From the NCBI GenBank assembly GCA_964456525.1, contig CAYWAP010000002.1, positions 41,849 through 105,848 on the forward strand: a DNA stretch of 64,000 nucleotides, written 5' to 3'. Made by a program: the position numbers and the translations under genes. Each line of letters begins with the position of its first letter. The stretch's first letter is position 1. Shown here piece after piece: positions 44,552-51,987 of this stretch. Below the pieces are notes generated by a model. The model saw nothing but the letters and a program-made list of their open reading frames with translations, was not told the DNA's origin and did no database searches. This stretch comes from Onthomonas sp964456525 (GTDB lineage: Bacteria > Bacillota > Clostridia > Oscillospirales > Oscillospiraceae).

Positions 44552-44579
44552 AGTATGTTCTTTGGGAGGAAAATTATGC
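44552..44579 (-). promoter_or_regulatory. Candidate forespore (sigma-G-like) promoter for the coat genes
   Basis: On the minus strand GCATA (44579-44575) and CATACT (44557-44552), 17 bases apart, close to the sigma-G pattern GHATR and CATWHTA. Sited 34 bases before the small coat gene. Pattern match only. Confidence 0.45.
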
Positions 44580-44935
44580 ACCCCAATGCAAAACTTTGAC
44601 CGGGCAGCCGGCTGCAACCGGCCCCTCATCCATTCCACATCGGAATAAATTCGATAAAAACTACAGGTTGGAATCGCTCTCACTTCCCAGACGCTGGGCA
44701 GGGTGTCCCCACGGGCGGGGCGCTGCTTCTCCGGCCGGTCTGCAACCGGTTCGATCTCCCTCTTTCATTGGGGCCATTGAGCTGCGGCGCTGTCACAAAT
44801 TGTCGATTTATGTTGTTATTATATTCTACCTTCTTCCAGATGGCAAGGCTCGATTCCCCGCCAGCAAGCATTTGAAACCAGACAGTGCGTCCCCGGCAAC
44901 CCATCCCAAAAGCCGCCGGGAAAGCGGGAATTGGA

Positions 44936-44963
44936 TTGACAACAGAACCAAAAATAGTATAAT
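44936..44963 (+). promoter_or_regulatory. Strong sigma-A promoter upstream of the ABC transporter
   Basis: TTGACA at 44936-44941 and TATAAT at 44958-44963 with a 16-base spacer, about 330 bases before the transporter start, implying a long untranslated leader. Confidence 0.8.
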
Positions 44964-45297
44964 GAAAAAAGTGATTCGACACATCGTGCAAAGTGCAAAG
45001 TTTACCAAAAAGATGGCGGTTCCCACTTTTCGCATAAGTGCAAAAATCACCTGAATTGTGACGGCAATGGCATGTCTTGAGAGGAACTGTGCCCGCTATG
45101 ACGTGAGGGGGATGGAGGAACTGTCCCCCTCACTTTCCCATTGCCTTCTTCTGCGCCGCGATGTAAGATAGATATACGGCCAATCTCCTGAGCGGAATCC
45201 GCAACGGAGGTTCCCCATCCTACAAACCACAAATGGCTCCCGCCCGGGGCGCCATACTCCATGGTTCTCTGAAATGGAACGGAAGGTGACTACAACT
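44964..45297 (+). other. Long structured leader of the ABC transporter
   Basis: Holds nested inverted repeats: an outer GGCAATGG (45063-45070) with CCATTGCC (near 45138-45145), and an inner GTGAGGGGGA with TCCCCCTCAC (about 45103-45133). Each arm of the structure is linked to a direct repeat, GAGGAACTGTGCCC and GAGGAACTGTCCCC. No T-run follows, so it is not a simple terminator. No riboswitch class was recognised. Confidence 0.45.
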
Positions 45298-47103
45298 GTG
45301 GCTGAAATGAACAATAGCCAAACGAAACAGGAAAACAAAGCGGCTTCTGCTTTTCAGTCGTTGGACACGCTGATTCAACGATGGAAAGAAGGGACGTTTG
45401 GTGAGATCCTTGATGACTGGAGATGGATCTTTTCCTATAGCAAGCGATACAAGGGAGCGATTGTGTTCTACACATTGTTGGGCATCATCAGCACCTCCCT
45501 GGGGCTGGTCAGCAGTGTTGCCAGCAAGTATTTGATCGACATTGTGACAGGCTACCAGACGGATAAGCTGGCGCTGCTGATTATTATCATGGTGGGAAGT
45601 TCCCTGGTCAGTCTTTTGTTTAGCAGCGTCATCAGCCGGATATCAGCCCGGCTCAGCATTTTTATCAACAACGATATTCAGGCGGATATTTTTGACAAGA
45701 TCATTGACGCCGATTGGCTATCGGTGAGCAATTATTCCAATGGCGATATTTTGAACCGGTTTAACAGTGACGTCAGCACCGTCAGCAGCAATGCCATCAG
45801 CTGGCTGCCCACCATTGTCATCGCCGTTTACAACTTCATCGCCACCTTTTTAGTGATCTGGCACTACAACCGCGTGATGGCGCTGCTCGCCTTTGCCAGC
45901 GCCCCCTTTATGCTGGCGATGTCCAAGGTTCTGATTCGGAAACAAAGGGAATACCGGAAAAAAGTTCGCGAGATGAACAGTCAGATGGTCACCTTCGAAG
46001 TGGAGACCTTTTACAACTTTGACACCATTAAATCCTTTGGTATTTCCGACCAATACGGGCAGAAAATGCGGAATTGGCAGGGCAAATATAAGGACGTTTC
46101 CCTACAGTACAATGTCTTCACCATTAAAACCAATATTTTTATGTCCCTCATGGGCCTGCTGGTGCAGATGGCAGCGTTTCTGTACTGTCTGTTTCTTCTA
46201 TGGACCAATACCATCACCTATGGCACCATGTCGTTATTCCTGACGCAGCGGGCCAATCTGTCCTCCGCGTTCAGCAATGTCGTCAGCATTATCCCCTCCT
46301 TCCTAAACAGTTCCGTATCTGCCCGGAGAATCCGGGAGCTGGTGGAGCTGCCCAAAGAGGTCCACATCCCGGAGAGCAGCACAATCGATCTGTACATGGA
46401 TCAGGGCTATACGGTGGAAATGAAGGGCGTAGATTTCCATTACCTGGAGAACAATGCGGTCATTCGGGATTCCGCCTTTGTCGCCAGACCGGGAGAGATC
46501 GTGGCCCTTGTCGGCCCCTCCGGCGAGGGAAAGACGACGATGATCCGCCTGATTCTGGGCCTGATTCGTCCCCAGGACGGCAATGTGAAGATTGCGGCCC
46601 AAAACGGCGCATCCATCGAGGCCAACGCGGACACGAGACATCTCTTTGCCTATGTCCCTCAGGGGAATACCATCCTTTCGGGCACGATAGCGGAAAATAT
46701 GCGCATGGTGAAAGAGGACGCCACCGATGAGGAGATTATCGAGGCGTTAAAAATCGGATGTGCCTGGGATTTTGTACAAAAGCTCCCCGACGGCATTGAT
46801 TCTATGGTACGGGAACGCGGCCGCGGCCTTTCCGAGGGACAGGCCCAGCGAATTGCCATATCCAGAGCCATTCTTCGGGACGCCCCCATCCTGCTGCTGG
46901 ACGAAGCAACCTCCGCGCTGGACGTCACCACGGAGCGCAGGGTTCTGAAAAATATTATGCAGCAGCGGCCAAACAAAACCTGCATTGTCACCACCCACCG
47001 CCCCAGCGTCCTCAATCTGTGCCAGCGGATCTACCGCGTGGTGGATGGCAAGGTAACGGAGCTGGACGAGGGAGAATCCAGCCGGCTGTCAATGGACTTT
47101 TAA
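45298..47103 (+). CDS. ABC half-transporter (fused permease and ATPase)
   Basis: About 601 residues. The GTG at 45298 follows GGAAGGTGA at a good distance; an ATG at 45274 is in frame but has no ribosome site. Six-helix ABC exporter-type membrane domain (about 45-310), then the ATPase: Walker A GPSGEGKTT near 407, Q-loop in AYVPQGNT, signature LSEGQAQR (the second Gly of LSGGQ replaced by Glu), Walker B ILLLDEATSALD and H-loop TTHRPS. Exporter of unknown substrate, functioning as a homodimer or with a partner not in the window. Confidence 0.88.
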   Translation: MAEMNNSQTKQENKAASAFQSLDTLIQRWKEGTFGEILDDWRWIFSYSKRYKGAIVFYTLLGIISTSLGLVSSVASKYLIDIVTGYQTDKLALLIIIMVGSSLVSLLFSSVISRISARLSIFINNDIQADIFDKIIDADWLSVSNYSNGDILNRFNSDVSTVSSNAISWLPTIVIAVYNFIATFLVIWHYNRVMALLAFASAPFMLAMSKVLIRKQREYRKKVREMNSQMVTFEVETFYNFDTIKSFGISDQYGQKMRNWQGKYKDVSLQYNVFTIKTNIFMSLMGLLVQMAAFLYCLFLLWTNTITYGTMSLFLTQRANLSSAFSNVVSIIPSFLNSSVSARRIRELVELPKEVHIPESSTIDLYMDQGYTVEMKGVDFHYLENNAVIRDSAFVARPGEIVALVGPSGEGKTTMIRLILGLIRPQDGNVKIAAQNGASIEANADTRHLFAYVPQGNTILSGTIAENMRMVKEDATDEEIIEALKIGCAWDFVQKLPDGIDSMVRERGRGLSEGQAQRIAISRAILRDAPILLLDEATSALDVTTERRVLKNIMQQRPNKTCIVTTHRPSVLNLCQRIYRVVDGKVTELDEGESSRLSMDF

Positions 47104-47185
47104 ATGGGGAAAATTTCCCCCGCAGGGGGACAAAAGACCGAGCATCCCGATGACACACTCCCGCAAAATCAAAGAACTTTACCAC

Positions 47186-47211
47186 CTGACCGGCAGAAAT
47201 CTGCCGGTCAG
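47186..47211. repeat. Perfect palindrome downstream of the ABC gene
   Basis: CTGACCGGCAG-AAAT-CTGCCGGTCAG, 11-bp stem with a 4-base loop and no T-run, 82 bases after the stop; possibly an mRNA 3' stabiliser. Confidence 0.5.
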
Positions 47212-47225
47212 GCGCCAGACAGTCA

Positions 47226-47263
47226 AAAAACCTGCTGTAGCCTGATTGCCACAGCAGGTTTTT
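47226..47263. terminator. Terminator between the ABC gene and the Gly/Pro-rich gene
   Basis: AAAAACCTGCTGT/ACAGCAGGTTTTT stem with a 12-base loop; A and T runs on both sides make it bidirectional. Confidence 0.85.
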
Positions 47264-47299
47264 CGACTAGCCGGGCCGCCCCGTAAGGGGCGGCAACCG

Positions 47300-47515
47300 T
47301 CACACAATCAGCGCCAGAACAAGCGCAACGAGGGCGCCAATGACGCCAGCAAATCCGAGGGTGTAAAGCAGACAGCCGGGCAGACAACACCCTCCATACG
47401 GTCTGCGCGGTGGATGTGGGGGATGTCTATGGAATCCCCGTCCACCAGGGCCTCCGGGGCCGCCATGGGGACCTCCTGGTCCTCCTGGGCCGCCTGGCCC
47501 GCCTGGTCTTGGCAT
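47300..47515 (-). CDS. Small Gly/Pro-rich protein with a C-terminal membrane segment
   Basis: 71 residues. The ATG at 47515 has an excellent AAGGAGG 8 bases upstream, which is the main evidence that it is real. The N-terminal 30 residues are collagen-like GGP repeats, followed by a His/Pro/Arg segment, a Cys-rich turn (GGCCLPGC) and a hydrophobic helix of about 23 residues to the end (LGFAGVIGALVALVLALIV). Presumably tail-anchored in the membrane. Function unknown; no family recognised. Confidence 0.7.
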   Translation of the reverse strand: MPRPGGPGGPGGPGGPHGGPGGPGGRGFHRHPPHPPRRPYGGCCLPGCLLYTLGFAGVIGALVALVLALIV

Positions 47516-47827
47516 AAAACTTCCTCCTTCCACAATTTTGATTTGTAGCTATTTTATCAGATTTTACCGGGTAAAGCAAGCCCGCATCAGGGGAAGTTGT
47601 GAAATGGGGACGCCGCACAAAGCGGATAAAGGTTATTCTCCAGCGCGTATGAATGGGAAATCCGTCTGCACCAAAGCGATTGCATCGGGATCACCCTCTT
47701 CCCTTTCCATAGTATGATAGTATAGTGGGAGTGTTCGCCATTATGCGTAAATTACATATAAAACACAATGTGATCCGGCCCAAAGAAAGAATTTTTTAGT
47801 TCAAATTCCCGTATATAAATTTTGAAC

Positions 47828-47856
47828 TTGACTAATTGAGGAAACTACGTTATTAT
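47828..47856 (+). promoter_or_regulatory. Promoter of the PepSY lipoprotein gene
   Basis: TTGACT at 47828-47833 and TATTAT at 47851-47856, 17-base spacer. The start site would be near 47863. Confidence 0.75.
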
Positions 47857-47864
47857 ATGATTGA

Positions 47865-47912
47865 ACGAGTAGCTGAAACGGCGTAAATCCAGTTTTCAGC
47901 TGCTCGTTTTTA
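47865..47912 (+). terminator. Leader terminator or attenuator at the very 5' end of the lipoprotein transcript
   Basis: A 14-bp stem (ACGAGTAGCTGAAA with TTTCAGCTGCTCGT, one G-U pair), 15-base loop, followed by TTTTT. It begins within a few bases of the predicted start site and ends 37 bases before the lipoprotein ATG, so most transcripts could end after about 50 nt. Confidence 0.7.
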
Positions 47913-47948
47913 CTCTACCCGTTTTTTATCAAGCATAGGAGGTATGAT

Positions 47949-48464
47949 ATGCATAATCAGTACATCTTAACCGCAATCTCTGCGCTGATGGTTTGTCTTT
48001 TGGTCACGGGCTGCACGGAATCGGGGGATTCCACCACGCAAGATGCCGCCTCGTCCATTGCAGTTGAATCTTCCCAGACGGAAGACAGTCTCCTTGAGGA
48101 AGAGGCAGCGGCAATATCCCAAACAGAAGATCAGGCTGAACAAGCGAATGACGCGGCAGAAACCGAGGAGGATGAGACCACGGTAACATCCCAAACAGAG
48201 GATCAGACTGAACAAGCGGACGAAACAGTAGAAACCGAGGAGGAATCTGAGGCAATCACATCGGATGCGGCCGAAAAGATTGCACTAGATCATTTGGGAA
48301 TCGACAGGGAGGATGTGAAATATATCCACTCCTATGAGGAGCATGACGGAGGTACCATGGTGGCCTGGTGTGTGGAATTTGAGGTGCAGAACACACAGTA
48401 TAACTACTACGTGGATATGGCCACAGGGGAAATATTGAGGGTGTATGAGGAAACACACAATTAG
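47949..48464 (+). CDS. PepSY domain lipoprotein
   Basis: 171 residues. A lipoprotein signal peptide ends at the lipobox LLVTGC (Cys22). A long acidic Gln/Thr/Glu-rich linker (about 25-100) contains repeats of SQTEDQxEQAxD and ETEE. The C-terminal 65 residues form a PepSY domain: ITSDAAEKIALDHLGI, a central strand, and YYVDMATGEILRVYEE. PepSY domains often inhibit proteases or bind partners outside the membrane. AGGAGG ribosome site 7 bases upstream of the ATG. Confidence 0.85.
   Translation: MHNQYILTAISALMVCLLVTGCTESGDSTTQDAASSIAVESSQTEDSLLEEEAAAISQTEDQAEQANDAAETEEDETTVTSQTEDQTEQADETVETEEESEAITSDAAEKIALDHLGIDREDVKYIHSYEEHDGGTMVAWCVEFEVQNTQYNYYVDMATGEILRVYEETHN
48117..48255 (+). repeat. Tandem direct repeat of 72 bp within the lipoprotein gene
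   Basis: Two near-identical in-frame copies (24 codons each) starting at 48117 and 48189, with a more degenerate third start near 48072. They encode the acidic linker and are a likely site of copy-number variation. Confidence 0.75.
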
Positions 48465-48511
48465 ACCTTGTTTGACCGCCGCAGCACCCTCCCTTCACAC
48501 ATTTGCAGACA

Positions 48512-48544
48512 AAAAATTCCGAGGCCCGCGGACCTCGGAATTTT
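48512..48544. terminator. Terminator at the end of the pxp cluster
   Basis: AAAATTCCGAGG/CCTCGGAATTTT, a perfect 12-bp stem with T-run on the minus strand, 58 bases after the pxpA stop; it can also serve the converging lipoprotein gene. Confidence 0.88.
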
Positions 48545-48602
48545 GCATGTGGAAGCGGCGCAGCAGCCGCCCGTATCACAACCGCAGCTTTGGGGTTCCC
48601 CC

Positions 48603-49364
48603 TCAAAACGCCTTCAGCTCCACACCGGCGGCGGGCAGGGCGGCGTGGAGCCTCTTGACAAAGGCCAGCGCCTTGGGGCCGTCGCCGTGGACACAGACAG
48701 AATCCGCCTGCAGCACCAGGGTGCTGCCGTCATTGGCGGCGACACAGCCCTCTTTTGCCATGCGCAGCACCCTCTCCACGGCCTCATCCTCGTCCTCAAT
48801 CAGGGCGCCGGGGGTGCCCCGCGGCACCAGCGTGCCGTCCGGACGGTATCCCCGGTCGGCAAACACTTCCCGGGCCACCGGCAAGCCGATGGCCTCGGCA
48901 GCGGCCACCATCTGGCTGCCGGACAGGGCCAACAGCACAGCCCCCGGCACAACCTGCTGCACCACCTGGCAAATGGCGTCGGCCAGGGCCCGATCCTTGG
49001 CGGCCATATTATACAGCGCGCCGTGGGGCTTGACGTGGTGCAGCGGCACGCCCATCTCGTCACAGAAGGCTCTCAGCGCGCCGATCTGATAGGCCACGCA
49101 GTCGGCGGCCTCATCGGGCGAGATTTCCATCACATGCCGCCCAAAGCCGACCAGGTCGTTCAGGCCGGGATGCGCCCCCACCTGCACGCCGTACTGCTGG
49201 CACAGGGCCACGCTGCGGTGCATGACAGTGGGGTCTCCGGCATGGTAGCCGCAGGCAATGTTGGCCGAGGTAATATAAGGGATGATCTCCTCATCGTTTC
49301 CGATGGTATATGCACCAAAACTTTCGCCCAGGTCACAGTTCAAGTCAATGGATGGCACAGTCAT
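48603..49364 (-). CDS. pxpA: 5-oxoprolinase subunit PxpA (LamB/YcsF family)
   Basis: 253 residues. Diagnostic segments: SIDLNCDLGESFGAYTIGNDEEIIPYITSANIACGYHAGDPTVM at the N-terminus and GAHPGLNDLVGFGRH near 77, plus HVKPHGALYNMA near 115. With PxpB and PxpC it hydrolyses 5-oxoproline (pyroglutamate) to glutamate using ATP. AAAGGAG precedes the ATG. Last gene of the cluster, 9 bases after the DUF1445 stop. Confidence 0.93.
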   Translation of the reverse strand: MTVPSIDLNCDLGESFGAYTIGNDEEIIPYITSANIACGYHAGDPTVMHRSVALCQQYGVQVGAHPGLNDLVGFGRHVMEISPDEAADCVAYQIGALRAFCDEMGVPLHHVKPHGALYNMAAKDRALADAICQVVQQVVPGAVLLALSGSQMVAAAEAIGLPVAREVFADRGYRPDGTLVPRGTPGALIEDEDEAVERVLRMAKEGCVAANDGSTLVLQADSVCVHGDGPKALAFVKRLHAALPAAGVELKAF

Positions 49365-49373
49365 GCACTCCTT

Positions 49374-50177
49374 TCACAGTTTCAGCACCGCATTTTTTAC
49401 GTCGGTAATCAGCATATGCCCCGGCGCGTGGGTGATGCAGAAATCCGGTTTGGAGGCCATCACCGCCGCCTGAGGGGTGACGCCGCAGGGCCAGAACACC
49501 GGCACCTCGCCCTCCCGGATGGTGACCGGGTCGCCGTAATCGGGGTGCGCCAGATCGCAGATGCCGATGGCTCCTGGAAAACCGATCTGCACCGGCGCGC
49601 CGTGAACCCGGGGCATCTCCGCCGTGACGGCCACCGCCGCCGGAACCAGATGGTGGGGAATGGGCCGCATGCTGACCACCATGTTGCCGTGGAACATGCC
49701 CGCCGGTTGGCAGGGGATGTTGGTGTTGTACATGGGCACGTTGACGCCCTCTTCGATCTGGCGTACCGGGATGCCGCTCTCCAGCAGAGCGGTCTCAAAG
49801 GAAAAGCTGCACCCGATCAGAAAGCTGACCAGATCCTGCCGGGCGTCAAAATAGCGGGCCACATCGGTGGGTTCCTCCACCAGCTCACCGTGGTCGTAGA
49901 CGCGGTAACGGGGGATATCCGAAGCGATGTCGCCCCCGCGGGCGAACTGGTCAAAGCTGCGTTCGCCGGCGTCGGCCACCTCCAAAAGCGGGCAGGCCCT
50001 GGGGTTGCGCTGACAGAACAACAAAAAATCCCAGGCCAACGCCTTGGGCAGCACCACCAGATTGCCTTGGGCATACCCGGCGCAGAACCCGGTGGTGGGG
50101 CCGGTGATCTCGCCCCGGCGGATGGCCGCACGGGCTTGGGCGGGAGTCAGAGCGGCGGGGTCAAATGTGGTATTCAC
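49374..50177 (-). CDS. DUF1445 (UPF0317/YcsI-type) putative hydro-lyase
   Basis: 267 residues with a GTG start at 50177, chosen for the GAGGAGG site 8 bases upstream and because homology begins there. Family segments: GFCAGYAQGNLVVLPK near 30, FLIGCSFSFETALLESGI near 107, VPMYNTNIPCQPAGMF near 135, FWPCGVTPQAA and ITHAPGHMLITD at the C-terminus. In vertebrates this domain is fused to a DUF4392 domain in the D-glutamate cyclase DGLUCY; here the DUF4392 gene is in the same operon. Enzymatic role of DUF1445 itself not established. Confidence 0.88.
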   Translation of the reverse strand: MNTTFDPAALTPAQARAAIRRGEITGPTTGFCAGYAQGNLVVLPKALAWDFLLFCQRNPRACPLLEVADAGERSFDQFARGGDIASDIPRYRVYDHGELVEEPTDVARYFDARQDLVSFLIGCSFSFETALLESGIPVRQIEEGVNVPMYNTNIPCQPAGMFHGNMVVSMRPIPHHLVPAAVAVTAEMPRVHGAPVQIGFPGAIGICDLAHPDYGDPVTIREGEVPVFWPCGVTPQAAVMASKPDFCITHAPGHMLITDVKNAVLKL

Positions 50178-50212
50178 GGGAAATTCCTCCTCGAGCGCGT
50201 ACAAAACAGATT

Positions 50213-51214
50213 TCAACCGCCCAACCGGGCCTGCACGTTCCGCAGGCATTCGGCCTGGGCGCGGGCGGCGGCTACGGCCTGGGCCGGGTTCGTCAGGGTA
50301 AACATCACCTGCTGCCCCGGGCGCAGCTGGGCCAGAGCGGGCAGGTCGGCGCTGATGACAGTGGCAATTTTGGCGTAGCCGCCGGTGGTCTGGTGATCGG
50401 CCAGCATGACGATGGGCTGTCCGTTTCCGGACACCTGCACAGAGCCTTCCACAATGCCGTCGGACAAAATGTCCGCCCCATTCGCCGTCTCGATGGCAGG
50501 CCCCTTCAGCTTGCAGGCCATGCGGTCGCAATCGGCGGTCAGTTCATAAATGCCACGGGTGAAGGCCTGTTGCCCTGCCGGCGTGAATGCCTCCCACTGA
50601 GGCCCCGGAACCGCCCGCAAAAGGGGAAACATGTACTTCCCCCTCCAGCGCCACTGCCGGATGCCAATCCGGGCGATGAGATCCCCCAGCGGCTGGTTGG
50701 CGCCTTTGCGGCAGATCTTCCGCCACCAGGCAGAGGCCGCCCTTCCAGACCGGGCGGTTGGCAGCACGTCGTCCTTGCGCAGCGCCCGGCCGTGGAAGCC
50801 ACCCATATGGCAGGCCAGATCGGTGGAGCGGCTGCCCCACACCGGGTCAACGGAAATGCCGCCCCACACGGCCAGATAGCTGCGCAGTCCCCCCTGCGCG
50901 ATGTCCACTTTCAGCACGCTGCCCGCCGGGGCAAACAGCGGCGCATAAAACGGCACCGGCGTCCCATCCAGCACAGCAGGGGCCTGGGCGCCGGTCAGGG
51001 AAAAAACAGCGGCCCGCTCAAATTGCAGCTCGGGGCCGCGCAGCGTGGTCTCCAGCACGGCCTCGCCGGGGGCGTTGCCCACCAGCAGGTTGGCCAGCTG
51101 GGCGGAATACTGATCCACCGCGCCGCAGGTGCGGCAGCCCTGGGCGCTATAGCCGGTGCGGCCCAGATCCTGCACGGTGGTCAGCGGGCCGCCGTTCAAG
51201 ATGCGAATGCTCAT
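50213..51214 (-). CDS. pxpC: 5-oxoprolinase subunit PxpC (biotin-dependent carboxyltransferase-like)
   Basis: 333 residues. MSIRILNGGPLTTVQDLGRTGYSAQG is the family N-terminus; GAVDQYSAQLANLLVGN and LRSYLAVWGGISVDPVWGSRSTDL follow, with MLADHQTTGGYAKIATV near 285. PxpC pairs with PxpB in the ATP-dependent activation of 5-oxoproline. Its ATG overlaps the pxpB stop by 4 bases. Confidence 0.92.
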   Translation of the reverse strand: MSIRILNGGPLTTVQDLGRTGYSAQGCRTCGAVDQYSAQLANLLVGNAPGEAVLETTLRGPELQFERAAVFSLTGAQAPAVLDGTPVPFYAPLFAPAGSVLKVDIAQGGLRSYLAVWGGISVDPVWGSRSTDLACHMGGFHGRALRKDDVLPTARSGRAASAWWRKICRKGANQPLGDLIARIGIRQWRWRGKYMFPLLRAVPGPQWEAFTPAGQQAFTRGIYELTADCDRMACKLKGPAIETANGADILSDGIVEGSVQVSGNGQPIVMLADHQTTGGYAKIATVISADLPALAQLRPGQQVMFTLTNPAQAVAAARAQAECLRNVQARLGG

Positions 51215-51897
51215 GCCGTCCCCTCCTTTTCAGCCAGCTGGGCAAACTCCCCCGGTGTGATGGCGGTGAACCGGATCCGGTCACCGGCGGCATAGCGCAA
51301 AGGCCGCTTGGGGTCAAACAGGCACAGCGGCGTGCGGCCGATCAGCTGCCAGCCGCCGGGGGAGGAAACCGGATAGACGCCGGTCTGTTCCCCACCGATG
51401 CCCACCGATCCCGCCGGAATGGCCGTGCGGGGGGTTTGCAGCCGGGGAGTCACCAGCGCCGGGTCCAGCCCCCCCAGGTAGGGGAAGCCGGGCAGAAATC
51501 CCAGCATATAGATGCGGTATGTGCGCCCCGTATGGCAGCGGATGACCTCCTCTTCGGTCAGACCGGCGTGCCCGGCCACAAAGGCCAAGTCAGGGCCGTA
51601 CTCGCCGCCGTAGCACACCGGGATGGTCACCAGTTGCCCGGCGTCGGTCCGGGGCGGGGGCAGGTGTTCCGCCAGCGCCGAGACAGCATCGGCCACCGCA
51701 TCATAATCGGCAGACAGCGGGTCATAGCGGATCAGCAGCGACGCAAAGGCGGGAACCATCTCCCCCACGCCGGGAATCTGGGCGGCGCGGACAGCATCGG
51801 CCAAGGCTGTCACCTGGGCGCTCACCTCCTCCGCAATGCGCTGTTCAAACACGGCCAACACGCCGGTATCCCCCACAGGGGTCAGAGTCATGGGCAT
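51211..51897 (-). CDS. pxpB: 5-oxoprolinase subunit PxpB (KipI-like)
   Basis: 228 residues of the allophanate hydrolase subunit 1 / KipI family. Key segments: GDTGVLAVFEQRI at the N-terminus, IPVCYGGEYGPDLAFVA near 106 and MLGFLPGFPYLGGLDPALVTPRLQTPRTAIPAGSVGIGGEQTGVYP near 140-185. The start at 51897 has GGGAGG upstream. The 90 bases before it, after the cyclase stop, contain no gene. Confidence 0.92.
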   Translation of the reverse strand: MPMTLTPVGDTGVLAVFEQRIAEEVSAQVTALADAVRAAQIPGVGEMVPAFASLLIRYDPLSADYDAVADAVSALAEHLPPPRTDAGQLVTIPVCYGGEYGPDLAFVAGHAGLTEEEVIRCHTGRTYRIYMLGFLPGFPYLGGLDPALVTPRLQTPRTAIPAGSVGIGGEQTGVYPVSSPGGWQLIGRTPLCLFDPKRPLRYAAGDRIRFTAITPGEFAQLAEKEGTA

Positions 51898-51987
51898 GCC
51901 GGAACCTCCCTTCGTAAAATGGGAACGGGGAGCGCTGGAGCCGGGGCGGGCAGCGGACAGAATCAGAAGCCCCAGGCTCTCAGCCCC

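Larger units (their letters stand above)
47516..47948. other. AT-rich intergenic region with promoter and leader hairpin
   Basis: No protein-like frame. It is visibly more AT-rich than the surroundings. Its right part carries the promoter at 47828-47856 and the hairpin with T-run at 47865-47912 upstream of the PepSY lipoprotein. Its left end carries the promoter region of the Gly/Pro-rich gene. Confidence 0.5.

Noticed and set aside
44962..45054. 30-codon frame starting MKKVIRHIVQ just after the ABC promoter
   Set aside because: Its ATG overlaps the -10 hexamer, so it would not be part of the transcript, and it has no ribosome site.
47186..47211. Palindrome as a recombination or attachment site
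   Set aside because: No repeats of it, no integrase and no mobile gene nearby; more likely a 3' hairpin.
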